Below, in pieces: positions 47,422 through 60,700 of a stretch of DNA of 64,000 nt; within the stretch, counting starts at the first letter, position 1, and every line of letters starts with the position of its first letter. The translations under genes and the position numbers were made by a program. The notes beneath the pieces were generated by a model. The model searched no databases and had not been told where the DNA came from. It saw only the letters and a program-made list of their open reading frames with translations. Location: positions 13,437,118-13,501,117 of the forward strand of contig NC_087078.1 in NCBI RefSeq assembly GCF_026151205.1, read 5' to 3'. The DNA is from Bolinopsis microptera (lineage: Eukaryota; Ctenophora; Tentaculata; Lobata; Bolinopsidae).

Positions 47422-50400
47422 TCGGTGATTACTAATAATCAGGAAAATGTACGGACCTTTTGTCGTGAGGAATGAACTGTTATTGTGACATCACAGTTGT
47501 AACCCATTAGTGCCAGGGGAGCCTAAGTGTTTATAAACACTAATGAAGATATTGTGGAGTGACAGGCTGAGAGCCGTCCATTGACCATTCCAGTAAATTG
47601 GTGCACCCTCGTGTCAACATTAAACAATGAGAAACTATTATAATTTATACAAGTAATGGTTCTAAAATCTAGATCTTCCAAACTATTGTGGGAATAAAAT
47701 GATGTTATTCCTTCTCATTTGTAACCCATTAGTGCACCCTCCTGTCAAAAAGTATTTCTGTTCGTTGTGAGGGATGGAATTATGTTTTGTCTTTTTAGTT
47801 GTAGGACTAGGACATACGGGGACCTTCCTGCTAATAGTAATAATCAGAAACTACAAGTTGTGAGGAATGGAATGATGTTCTGACTAAGACTTGTCGGTTG
47901 TAGCCTCCCACCATGCTAATTGCTAAAGGTACACGCGAGGGAAAGGGAGTGGTCTGGAGCTTTCCAAACTATTCGCCTTTACAGTTATAAAGTTATAAGT
48001 AAAGTTTACTCATTTTAAACTAAAAATTGTTTGCGCATATATTTATTTAAAATAGTCAGTAATAATATTTATAAAGGAGTCAGATGACTTATACTAACAA
48101 CCCTGTAAATGACCTGCAATTTTATACTTATAGGGTATACCCAGCTTTATTTAAACCCGTCGTGTTCGACACTCAATTACGATAATATTGTCGACACTAC
48201 TCAATATTCGTAGTAACATAATTATCATAAAGTCATAATATTCCTGAATAACGACAACTTACCTGTCTTCCTTTTTACCCTCCTGTCTTTTGCCTGCCTA
48301 TCCCTTTATCTGCTTATCCTTTAACTTGCTTATAAGGCCGGTTCATATTTTCAAAATGTGATCGATTAATTAGCGAGCATTGCTTATCCATCGCTCCTTA
48401 GGTTCATTGTGATTGACATTTTACCACTAATTTCAAGTTCCTCGACTATCTCGACCCCACTCGATCCGACCACGGTTTCCTTATCTTTTCACCTGCCTAT
48501 CTCTCTATGTCTATATTTTGCCACAATCAATGCTTTATAAACCGTTATTTCAACACAATATCACATTCCATGTTTCCATAATCTGCTCCTTTATAAATAT
48601 TACATTCCATGTTTCCTTGAAAAGCCCGACCTGGAAGACAATACATCCTAACAAGTTTTGCTTATCAGATATAATATTTGGGCAGTGTACACTTTCATCA
48701 CTGTAAAGATAAGAATTAGGGTAGCCTAGGGTAGCCTGACTATTATTTACTGACAGCTCGTTCAAACTTAGCAATGTGAATGTGATGTCATTCTTTGGCT
48801 GTCTGCAGCTTTTGTCTTATTTCTAGATGTTCTTTATTCAGTAATTCTAAATCTGACAGCGCTTAACTTATAGCTATCCAGTAATAGTACGGGTAATTTT
48901 TAGCGCTGCATTCATAATTTGGCATGGACGATGGCGTCATTTTCTTGCTCGATTATTAATGTATTAAATATTAATTAGGAATACCTGAAAATTGAAGTTG
49001 TACGTGTCTAAATTAGTCAACTTTCATTGCTCTTCCTCACTTTAATTACGTTCATGGCAACCCACATTTTTTTCGGGTACTTGGATACTTAAATCCTTAT
49101 TGAATTAATTATACTCTTATTTTTATCTTCATCTTAGACGTCGCCAGCAGTACTGCTATGAATAACTCTTGTTAAACTTGACTCGACTATGCATGAAAAT
49201 ATCGACCATTGCAACTGTACTGCTTATCTGTGTTAAAATCACCTGATAATCGTATATAATACGCATTATCATCTTGGACCCCTTTAATGATGCTTGTAAT
49301 ATAATATCGAATTATAGCTTGTAATCCAATACAATAATATTACTTTTTTTTTGTTTGACTTTACTTCGTTGCATTAGTTTGTTTAGTTTATAGTATTGTG
49401 TTACTCTTGAGTTTTTCCATCTACATAATAAATTTATAATAATAAATCAGACCGCACAGAAACCATTTCAGCAGACTTTAAAACTTTCCGCACATATTCC
49501 CGCATAGTATTAAAGTTATTTATAGTATATAATAGTATATATAGTCTCTTGTAAGTTAAGTTATTAAGTTGTACCACTTAATAAAGTGTCCACAATGAAC
49601 ACTGAACAGTGAACTACAACAAGCTAGCAAATAACATGTCCTTTAACGGATAATATCACAAATATTACTTCCAAGTTCCAGGAAACTTTAAATTGCTCTA
49701 TAAGTTATTTATTCTTATTGCATTGCTAGTCGGTTAGGGGGAATATTTTTGTATTGGTTAGTTTTACTCATTAGTACCTATACCTGCTGTTGAAAGTACG
49801 TTCAGTTGATAAATATTATTCATATTTATCATATGATATCTCATATTTTATCCTGAATTCTTCTAGTATATAGCTTTACTAATACTGTCCAAAATATTCT
49901 ATTTTAGGCACGTTGCTTAACTTTGCTTATTTGGTCGTTACGATTTTATTGCTCTGAGTCTGGGTGGGGCACTGCAGATTACTGGTTATAGTTCAAGTTG
50001 TATTATACCCTTTTAATAAACCATAGTCTTTAATAGTACATTTTAAAATATTGGTATTGTAACTGCAGTGACTAACAACAAAATCATTTATGAAAACGAT
50101 AAAGTAATACAAAACGAAGCAATTTTTCTACTAAAAACATATATCTTATTTTATGGAGCTAGGTGAACCGAGCAGCACTGGAAATCAATTTGGTAAACAA
50201 GGTGCAAACAAATAAAAATAGCCGTTCCACAATCTTCATATTATGTTTCAGTTAGAATACCTCATTAGTGCTTCGGAAGTGTCAAACGTCTAGGGTTGCG
50301 TGGATCCTTATACTATACTATACTTATAGTACTCATTATAGTACTGTGCTGCAGAGAAATCTACACTGAAAGCACCGTGGAGGTACTGCAAAAGAGAAGG

Positions 50401-50844
50401 ATATCGGCACTTCGTCTACGAGCTTGCTGGGGTCGCCTCATTCAATAGAACCTGTTTTTACTTAATCTTTTGTTCGCTACCGTTCAGGTGTCTTGAAGGC
50501 TAAATGTCGCTGAACTTCTAGCAATATAGTCCTAACTATTATCTTATATCTAGCAGGTGTTATGGGACTTCAGCAGGTGTTATGGAGACTATACAGTGTA
50601 TAGTGTGTGTTCCTTTTTCAAGATAGATCTCTTGTATCCAGTATTTGCACTAAGCAGGATAGGAAAGGTTAATTCTTCTGCCGCAACGCTTGATTCACAA
50701 ACTCCTAGAACACTAATATAACTACCGTATAAGTAGGGAGGAAAATAAGCACCTGCCAGGTCATCCTACAGTCTGCTATAACACCTACCAGATAATAGCT
50801 TGGGCTAGACTGCTAGTTATTGCTATCAGGACAAGGGTTTGGTA
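47422..50844. other. Gene-free stretch with two diverged repeats
   Basis: No gene seen. Bases 47512-47584 are a degenerate relative of the tiny MITE (CCAGGGGAGCCTAAG, TGTTTATAAACA, GACAGGCTGAG). Bases about 50350-50432 resemble 45760-45850 inside the piggyBac element (GAAATCT.CAC.GAAAG.ACCGTGG). Otherwise AT-rich. Confidence 0.5.
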
Positions 50845-51101
50845 AGTCACGTGACCAGTAACAAAGTCACGTGACCAGTAACATAGTCACGTGACAAGTA
50901 ACAAAGTCACGTGACCATTAACAAAGTCACGTGACCAGTAACAAAGTCAAGTGACCAGTAACAAAGTCACGTGACCAGTAACAAAGTCACGTGACCAGTA
51001 ACAAAGTCACGTGACCAGTAACAACGTCACGTGACCAGTAACAAAGTCACGTGACCAGTAACAAAGTCACGTGACCAGTAACAAAGCACGTGACCAGTGA
51101 T
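50845..51101. repeat. 20-bp array of GTCACGTGAC E-boxes
   Basis: Thirteen tandem units of AAGTCACGTGACCAGTAACA. Twelve keep the palindrome CACGTG (the sixth reads CAAGTG; the last unit is 19 bp). The box with its flanks, GTCACGTGAC, is the preferred site of TFE/MITF/USF-type bHLH-ZIP factors in animals. Whether it is bound is unknown; a simple satellite that happens to contain the box is equally possible. Confidence 0.95.
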
Positions 51102-54100
51102 GTGAGTGTGTAAAGTATGAGCGGGGTTTAGGAGGAAGCTTTTTTACCCGGAAGAGGATTTAGTGTTGTTTATTCTCCTCCGCTCTGTAATCATCCCTTT
51201 TGTGGTATATAGTGGGGCGTTGTTTACATAGCTCATTTTTTGCTCTTTTCGTCCAAATATGTACATTTAACGTTTCTTCTTGTGTTAGACAATACACATT
51301 CCTTTAACTTGTTCCATAACATTCCACTTCCAGTTGATAAAGTTATACATCTGATCAGTTTGTTTAATCATCGTTCTTAATATAAAGGAGGGGACTCGTT
51401 GTCTCCCAACATAGATAAATATTCTTAATACCTAAATAACTATAGTACCACTACCCAGAATACACTCCTATTATTTTATATGGCCCCAGTTCCTCGTGCA
51501 ATTGTGTCATCCACAGACAGAGAAACGATTCATCAGATTTCTACCATAATGACACTCGGTTTGCCACTTACCTAGAACTATATGATATGCTAATTAACAG
51601 TGTTAATTAGCTAATTAGCAATTGGTAACACTAGCTATAACGAGCAAACAGGATAGACCAACTCCTGCCTGTGATGCACAACCTTATGAATGATGGATGA
51701 GGAATGGTTGTTATAGAGCCCGGTACGCTGTCAGTATTAGCCAAGTAACTATAGGGTACCCCTCGTTATACAACCCAGGTTTAGCGTGCTGGCTGGACAC
51801 CACTCTGTATTATAGGGTTCATTATTATCCACCTCTCATGCTCCCCCGTTGTACACGGTATAGTATTAGTGTATACTGTCCCCCTGTCTCCATGCAGGCC
51901 CAGATAGATGATAACGAGTAGTGGTGGAGAGAGAAATTAGAGCCCTCAAATATGCACGCCAACTCTCTCCCGACTCCCATTGTCCACCAATACATCACAA
52001 CCAACCACACTTCTGGTGGGACCAGCTCTCTCGACCAGTCACCACATTGACAATACGTTGAAGTAATGTGCATGTCACAAATCCATAATCCCAGCTCTCC
52101 TACCAATATATTATCCTCCTCTCCTCTCCTCTCATCACCAGTACCTCTTCTCTGCGCTCTCTAAACTTAGTTCTTATATCAAAGTATCAACAGAATCTCT
52201 CCTGAAAATATTGCTTTCTATTCTCCGCGCTCAGTAAACAATTTAATTCGTCTAGTTTTAGTTCACTCTAGACGTGTTTAGCGTGATGTGTGTGAGTCAG
52301 CGGTCCGGTAGTAAGCAAACATCATATATGTGCCATGTGCCAGATATACATGACCTCTAATGCTTAGTGTGCTGTGCTCAGGAGGATATTATCGTCTTTT
52401 TGTTTGTTTGATCCTTGTTTCATGTTCCGCCGAGATTTTGTTATAGCGTCGTCGGATGGAGTAGGCCCCAGAAAATACTGCAAATTATTTTCAATATTTG
52501 TGGGTGTTTCTCACCACCATTGAAAAAGGGGGTGGTGTGAAGTGTGAACCAAAACACGGACAACTTTAATCATCATTCAACAAAACTACAAAGTTCCTGA
52601 ACCAGGAACTATAATGAACTTTTGTCGGGATTGTGCTGCAAAATTATACATATCAGCATGACATGCTTTAATTCCAGTCACGTACTGAGTCGTGCTTTAT
52701 CCACCACGTACTGAGTCGTGCTTTGCGGTCACGTACTCTGTCGACGTTTGACGCATGTTCGACATATTTCACGTTCCTGGGCATATTCCGGCAGATTTCC
52801 GTAATACCCTGCGTTCCTGGGAGAGAGAGTTAAACGCGCTCAAAACATTTCCGCCAGATATTATGTCATGTTTTGATCTCTTGTTTAGCTTGTCCTCAGT
52901 CTAAATTAGCGGAAGACAGATTTAATTTGACCCAGAGTTGTACTCAAGTCAGTGTTGTGTGGGTTGACTTATTGTATTACCAGTGCTAACAGTAGCACAC
53001 AGCACAGTGCTAATAGTAGCACACAGCAATGGACGCAGACATTAACCATATTATGATAGGATTGTCAATTGTCAAATTTAGATTGTTCTATATCGTTCTA
53101 TATGCGGGCTTAGTTTTGATTTGTCAGTATTGTGCGATTTTATTTCTGCAGTTAAATTAGCGAGCTGATGTTTTGGGCTTTCGGAGATGTTTCATTATTT
53201 CACCATGTTGTCGGTACTTTATAATATTTCACTCTTAAAGTTCATAGTACGTCCAACTGATGCTTCAAGTTCATACTTTTCTCCCGATTATTTCAGCTTG
53301 TATTGATACAAATGCTTGTTTGAATTATTTTTACTCTGTCGACTTTTGACTTTTCGGTCCCTAGAATTAAATATTTCCCACCGTTGACCGTTTAATCGCA
53401 CTTACTGAAGAGAGATTTGTGGAAGGTCATGATGGATCCGAAGTTAGTAACCCTTGAACCATGACGGTTTCGGTAATCGTATCAACACTTATTAGCCCCC
53501 ACTTATTAGCCCCTTCTCCTTCAGTTAAACCCTCATTAAAAAGACCAGGCGGCTGTTTAGTAACCTGATATAATTATTGACATCAGGTCTAAACTCTAAA
53601 TCTAATTAAGCCGGTGTATGAAACACCAAAGTTAAAGTTTGATAACATCTCCATATCAGGATACCCCTCTACAAAACCACTGTCATAACCACCACACTTC
53701 ATCCCTCACCATCATTCCAATTCTTAAATCCCAGCTCTGACCCCCTCATTCACAACCAGTCGAATAGAAGGATAAAACCTAAAATCCTTCCTCGTAAGAA
53801 ACAGGTTAGAGAGGTACGTGTTAACGTGTATCTTGATAATATCAGGACCCCGTTTACAGTGATCTGATTAATTACACAGCTCCGCTAATTGGGCTGGAAT
53901 GATTGCGGAGTGTTGCTGGAATGTTTAGCACAGATTTTGGAGAGAGAGAGAGAGACAATATGAGATACATATCCTGCTATAGCGAGGAGGGTGTGAGCAC
54001 TGATTTAATGTTTATAACCGTTTCCTAGCTCCGTGTATCTGGGTCACTTTCAACAAATGGTTTCCATTTTCTTACACAGTTTTACTTGTCTTATTATATC

Positions 54101-56811
54101 TTATCGAGTTTAAATTCGTCTACAAATGCAATTAAATTTAAAGTTATCACAGATAAACTTTATGGCTCCATTTTCCCTTGAAAAGTGATATCTCTCAATC
54201 TGTTTAATAGTGTAGTTCTGCTTTCTGTTTGCGGCAATTTTTGAAATACCGGTATCATGATTGTTATTGTCTCCTGATCGGCAGTTTGGCTTCAAAGCAA
54301 GCTTTCAAATTTATCTAAAACATATTGTTACTCATCATTGGTGGCCCGTGGCATTGGCAACTATTCAGTAATTAATGGCGTTAGCCAATAAAAGCAAAGG
54401 TTAGTGCCAATTTGGATGGCTAATGGCACTGAATTGCCATGCCTCCTTCAATCGGATCTACGATAATTACATCTGATTATAAATAACCTTTTGTCGTAAA
54501 TATAATTTCTTGTTTTAACAAAGAGGTTTAACATAATTTCCTAGTTTAAAACTTTGACGTTTCTAAAATTAAAGTGCAATTCAAGTCTTTATTGCCTCCA
54601 AACCGTCTTTACTGCATGCCATACAGTGTAATACTGCTTTATGTTCATCGCGCGGGACGGTTATATAAACCAAGTAAATCACAGTAGACGAAGGTTGAAT
54701 ACCAATACCATTAAACGACAATAAAACGGCATAAAGCAATGCTGTTTTGCTGTTGTAATTAGGATAGGCCGACTCTTAAACTTGTCGTCAGGACTATTGT
54801 GCGAAAATATGTGGACAGAACTAAGAGCGCACGGTACAACATGTTTTTCATTCGATGACATTTTAGATACCAATTCAGTGTGTCACCTACTGTAGTGGAT
54901 ACCAAGCCAGTGTTGTCACATACCCAGGTAAAGCAGCTTGGAAATTGCATATTTAAACTTTGCCACCTGTCACAGGGTGAGCCAGTTTGTTTTGTAACCG
55001 TAAGTGTTTTATCCCACCCTCGGAGATACATGACCCTTGAGCAGACATGCCTTGTAGCTTCTCACATATACAAAATGAAACATTCTTTCGAAAACGTGCA
55101 GGAATTTTCAACTTTTTTATGGGTTTAAGCGCAGCTTTGCTGTGTCTCTTTTTCGAACATTGTGGTAGTTTTAGTGATATTACTAATTGATTCATAGTTT
55201 CCAGGCTTCAGAACCAGCATGCTGATACTATGATGCTGATGAAATAAGTGTACATTGCATGGGATGCAGACCGCAACCCTCCAACTTACTAGTCACTATA
55301 TATATATCAACTGTAAGCAAGCTCCTCAATTGCTCTCTCTAATTTAAGATGTGTGGTTATTTTTGGGATTCTTGAAAACCTGAAGCTTGTCCGCTTGTAG
55401 GATTTCTTTTAATATGACACTTGGCAGTCTTGACTTTTGACTAGCTTTGACATGCATGGAATTTGAGACACGAATTCAAGTATTGAGTAGAAGAGCTGTA
55501 AGATGACTCATGCTAAGGTCCTAGCTACTTTAAACGAGTGTAAGGCTTGCTGACTCTAATTATGAACTTCTGTTTTAATTTAGACAGCATTAACAGTTTT
55601 ATACCAAGTATAGCTCAGGAGGGTGTCGCCTCCCCGGAATAGCTCCGGAACGGCTCCGTTTCCGTGGCTCTGGTGTTTGGACCAGTATTCAAGACCATGC
55701 TGTGTTGACAGCATTAAAATATACACTGGCTAGCAACTACACCTGTCCGGGTCCCCGCAAAGTTATCATCACACATATCGTGTTGTATCCACCTCTCCGC
55801 AAAGTTATTTCCAGTGTTAACATATGTGGAGCTGTGTAATGAAGTTATCTCCTATCTGGTGGGGTTTGTCACGAGGTGGTATACACAAGTATTCTCGAGT
55901 TGTCTGGACCATATCATCTTCCATTGTTGTGTTCCTGTATATAGGTGATGCCGCATAAATGCTGGCAGTATGTTCTGCTAGTGTGCCCGTTTTTACAACT
56001 CTGTTTCTCGAGTTGTCCACTCAAGTTGTTTAAGCGCCGTTTTAAGACACCTAGTGGAATATAACTCCCCTCAAGACGCCGTGTCCTATCTTTATCATTA
56101 TAAGTCCTTGTTGAAGGTTGATACTTGATCATGGTTGAGAGACTGAAATACGCGTTATTATTATCCTTGCGGGGTTTAAGGTCTCCCCTGAAATTGGATT
56201 CCACATACTTTGCTTCCCCTAGCCGGCACGGTTGAAGGTATTCCATGTGTTACCCAACTATTCATTCCGACATGTTTACAGTTTAACATTTTTAACCGAT
56301 AGTTGTTCTAATGTTCATCTTGTGTACCTTTCTCCGCAAAAGACCCGAATAGGGATGGGGTTATAAAGTCATAATGAGGTTGTTCTGGTATTTATAGTTA
56401 TATGGTGTAGGTGTTGTTGTAGCGGGTTATGCGATTTTGATTGATGATTATTGATTACATCCTGTGCATACTGCAGGTTGTCACTTGTCAAAGCTAGCTT
56501 AACCGTCACTTCCTCTCGTGTAGCAAAGTCTAAAATATTGTAACAGTTATCTCCTCGAATATAATTCCGTCATAATCTGTAATTTTCGCTTGTTACTGTT
56601 AAACCTCTGGAGTTTTGTTGGAGGTGTCAGCTATGTAGGTGCTCTCCGCACAGCATGTCCTCTTTATTTTGTTACTCTTTCAGACTTTCAAGTCTTTTCT
56701 TCATCGCTCCCATGCTTTAGAATACTACGCTACGATAGTCTATATCTTGCGTCAAAGTAGTAGGTGTCTCCCCGGCTGCTGTCTGAGCGGTATTGTAATC
56801 AGACAGCCGGG
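51102..56811. other. Gene-free stretch
   Basis: No convincing exon on either strand. Simple features only: a GAGAG tract at 53940-53956 and a duplicated CACGTACTGAGTCGTGCTTT at about 52680-52725. The region leads toward the gene starting at 61978 and may hold distant regulatory DNA, but I see nothing specific. Confidence 0.45.
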
Positions 56812-57716
56812 TATAGGACGCAGCGGCGGAAGTCACTGCGGCGGTGTACAGTCCGGCGGAGGACGGTACAGCGGAGGACGGTACGGCGGTAGTTTTCAAA
56901 AAGGTTGGACGGTACGGCGGATCACATGACACCCACTTTACTTTGGACAGTACGGCGGTACTACTTCTACTAGAAACTGTACCTATAAGATAGACCTAGC
57001 ACTGCTAATATAACAAAATCGATTAGCTTTAAAAAGTTCTATTTTCCTCTTTGTTACTTCGAAATTAATTTTGATTAAAATTAAATTGGATAAAGTTTAA
57101 CATATACATTGTGATTACTAAAAGCAGTTCTTGTTCCACTTTCTGGTTCGTATCATATCGCGTCCGGTCTGCACAACGGTGGTTAAGCGATTGCATGATG
57201 AGCTTGTTACGGTGAGATCTCATATCACTGCGCCGAGATGCAATGGGTAATAACAAGGGCATGAGAACACGAAGTGTTATGTGAATTATTGATTGCTGTA
57301 ACTTCTTGATAATGATTTGTGGGATTTAGATATTATTGCTATTGAGTGTGTCAAGTTATATTAACTTTTTGATTTTCAACAACTCAATATTCTCGATTTA
57401 CATTGTCTGCAAAGCCCTGAATAAAAAAAATGAACAACTAAACTAACAAGAATTATACAAAATGATAAAGAGAAAAGAAAAAATAAAACTTATAATGCGA
57501 ATCTAGAACAAAACTTAGAAACAAGTTGAATGTGTAAGTTCTGTCTTAGGTACAGTTTCTAGTAGTAGTAGTACCGCCGTACTGTCCAAAGTAAAGTGGG
57601 TGTCATGTGATCCGCCGTACCGTCCAACCTTTTTGAAAACTACCGCCGTACCGTCCTCCGCTGTACCGTCCTCCGCTGTACCGTCCACCGCTGCAGTGAC
57701 TTCCGCCGCAGTGACC
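56812..57716. mobile_element. GC-rich fold-back element with ~170-bp arms
   Basis: Left arm about 56812-56990 and right arm about 57545-57716 are inverted copies. Both contain GCGGAGGACGGTACA units, TTTTCAAAAAGGTTGGACGG, then GGCGGATCACATGACACCC and AGTTTCTAGTAGTAGT. The spacer of about 550 bp is AT-rich and shows no gene. The word GGCGGATCACATGA also ends the 21-bp minisatellite at 39525-39538, linking the two loci. Target duplication not identified. Confidence 0.8.
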
Positions 57717-60700
57717 GGTTCCCCAGACAGCCACGACACTGGAGTTGCTGCAGGATCCTGATCTTAAGAGCCGTCAAAGCAGAGCTGAAATCTCCTCTTC
57801 TGCATCCCACACTTACAACCTAGTGTTGTCGTTACACGGGAGTTAGCGGAGAGAGAGGAGAGGACTGTAATTTGGCGCCGTCTTTAGTCACCCAGCTACT
57901 GATCCTTGGAGTTTATAAAGTTGTACATTGTTGTGTAATGTGTATATTGTTGTACAGTTTATGTTTCTACAGTTTATATGCTACTACAACAGTTTATGTT
58001 ATACTGTACTTTTACTTTAAATACTTGTACTGCTACTAGGCACTTAGACGGTTGTGGCTGTACACTTGTACATTTGTACATGCACTAATTTTATTAGAAG
58101 TTCTACAAAATATGTCATGTACTTAGGACTTGGTAACCATGCGCTTAGTACTTGATCGCAGCCGTTAGTGCCCTTCTTTCTCTGCATGTATTTTATAATA
58201 CTACACTATAAAGCACCTGGATCACAAGGTGCTGCATTGTTTGCCAACACTAAATTATCACAATTTAGATCACAAAGATACAGACTGAAGGTCACTTCAG
58301 ATCGCTTCTAGATGCTTTGTATTACAAGTATGGTATAATCTTCGAGCTCAGCGTGCATCTAGTCTTGTATATTATAATACGTATTATAGATCTTATTTCC
58401 TTATTTCCTCGCTGCATTGCGTATAACATATACTCTATATAAGCTCATCATTCTTAACGTAAATCATCTCTTTTAATTGTTAATGTTTTGTTCCATGATC
58501 GGACAGTAGACGATGAATATTGTGGTAAGATCCAGAATTTGTGAATCCGTTGATTTTTCGCCAAAGTTTCCGCTCCGCTCAGTGTAAGATATCATATTTG
58601 TTGTTACTAATCTTAGTGACTGAGCGGAATCTAAGAATAGACTGCCCAATTTGCCAGTCCTAAGTTTTCTTTGTTCATTTTTGGAAAAACACATTTTCAC
58701 GCTACGACTGCCGCTCGATCCACAGCTTCATGTTAAGTCCTCTGTTACTTACTTCGCAAGTATTATTATATACATGTACGGAACGAAAGTACAAACTTCT
58801 TTGACTTCTTCTGTAGTCGGAAGCGGGCCTACACTTACGGGTTAGGGTTCATTTCACACCACACTGCTGGTCCGAAACATTCTCCAACAGGCCAGATAGT
58901 ATGTAGCAGTTAGGTTGGAATGTTGTAGTCACTATAACAGCTGTTATACAAATGTTGACGCTGTTTTCGTGAAAATTCCGCTAATTAGTAGCTCTAAAGA
59001 CGGGATTGTGTTCTCTCGTTTGAGTGAAATCTCACGTTGTACTTGTTAGCCACACACTTTACCACGTACCACGCGAAAAGTGGCAAACGATTGAAGCTGC
59101 TGCGGTAAACGAACATTAAATTATTAAAGTTAAGTTACTAAAGTTAAGTTATTAAATATTGCTGCGATTGTATCACGGATGCAGACTGGATTTTGGAACA
59201 CTGACCAGAGCTATTATAAGTGTGGTCCCGATCAGAGAGTGAGCAGTAGTATTCCGAGTGATCTGTCTATTGTGCTCCTTTGTAATATGCTTTGTAACGT
59301 GTTATGTCTCCTACACACCCGGCCGTGTATCATGTGTAACACCGACTAAACGATGCCCCAAGCTCGACCCCCCTGAAGGGGTGCCGCTAATAGTCAGGCG
59401 GCGTGTAAAAACAGATTTGTTCGTTCTGCTACTTACACTATGTTTAACCTTGAAGTTGCTGATGGTGGAGTTTGAGACAGTGTTTTAGAGTTTTAACGTT
59501 TTTCTAGTGTTCCGTCAGTTACCGTTATAATAAGCGCTGGAAAGTGTCAGAGTAGTACGTGTTTATTTTTAAAACGACGCCAAAGGAGCCAGGCACCATA
59601 ATTGATATCCTCCTTTACACTATTGATTTTCTTCTTTGAGCCATACTTTTTACTTTGACGCACGTTTTTTTCCTGTACCTACAAGAAAGTTTTAGAGCAA
59701 ACTCTTCCATCGACAAGACACTGACATCCCTCCAGAAAAAAAGCTCTATTTTGGGACGCTCATTGTACGTGATCATGTCTCCATCGTGTATCAATCATCA
59801 GTTTGTAGTGAAGTATTAGGTCGTGCCCGGTACGTCCCCAAGTTCCGCTTCATTTCTGGCGTCATTATCATCACGATATATACAACTCAACTGTGTATCT
59901 CATAACTGCAGACATACTAGAAAACTGGCATACCTTTACAGCGAGATGTTAAAATATCGCCTTTTAATCCAACATATGTATAATTTCAACTATCGGTAAA
60001 GGTATTATATCTACCTCCATCTTATTATGTTCACTACTTTTTCTTTAGAACTAATTATTCGGTGTTTTGTTTGTTTTTTGTTGGCTCCGTTCAGTCATTT
60101 AGAAAAATAGAGGGTAGTATTTTATTTCACATTTATCATTATCACAAGCTGTCACATTAGATAATAAATATTTGCTAAGCAGTTCCTCGATTAATATGAG
60201 TGTCATATAATCGCTCTTTTATCTGTCAAATGTCACTAATCCTTCCTTATTGAAATGACTGCAGTTCGGGCAAGAAGCCAGCCAGTTGTAACGTGAAGGG
60301 ATCTCGTGAATATGGCTTTGCAGCTGATCTCAAGCAGCTCGTGTAGCACACTCGCCGTACCTAAAGCACGCTGATTTTATCGTGCATAACATCCCTCCAT
60401 TGTCACATGGATTGCGTAATTCATGCTCAGCCGCTGGGACTCCCGTCAAAATTAATGTGGATCATTAAGATTAACTTAACTCTCTCGTATGCTGCTTGTG
60501 TAATCTGTACGCTCAACCACCCAGCTAAATATCATCCTGCCCCCAAATTAGCTCCCAGAGACTACCTCATTTCCCGTCTGACATGCACCAAACCTCTCTG
60601 CTAAATTAGATAATCTTACCCCTCTTTGTACACATCACTTCGTCTCCATTTTCCTGCAGCCTTGAGAAGCCTGATTTAGAGTTCAGCGGTACTTTTCTTC

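Noticed and set aside
50845-51101. CRISPR-like regular repeat
   Set aside because: Units are contiguous 20-mers with no unique spacers, in eukaryotic DNA.
54679-56246. Several 60-110 codon frames
   Set aside because: Overlapping on both strands, AT-rich composition, no splice-site agreement and no recognisable motif.
59258-59488. 76-codon hydrophobic frame that could pass for a membrane peptide
   Set aside because: Single short frame of biased composition with no neighbours; chance level for this region.
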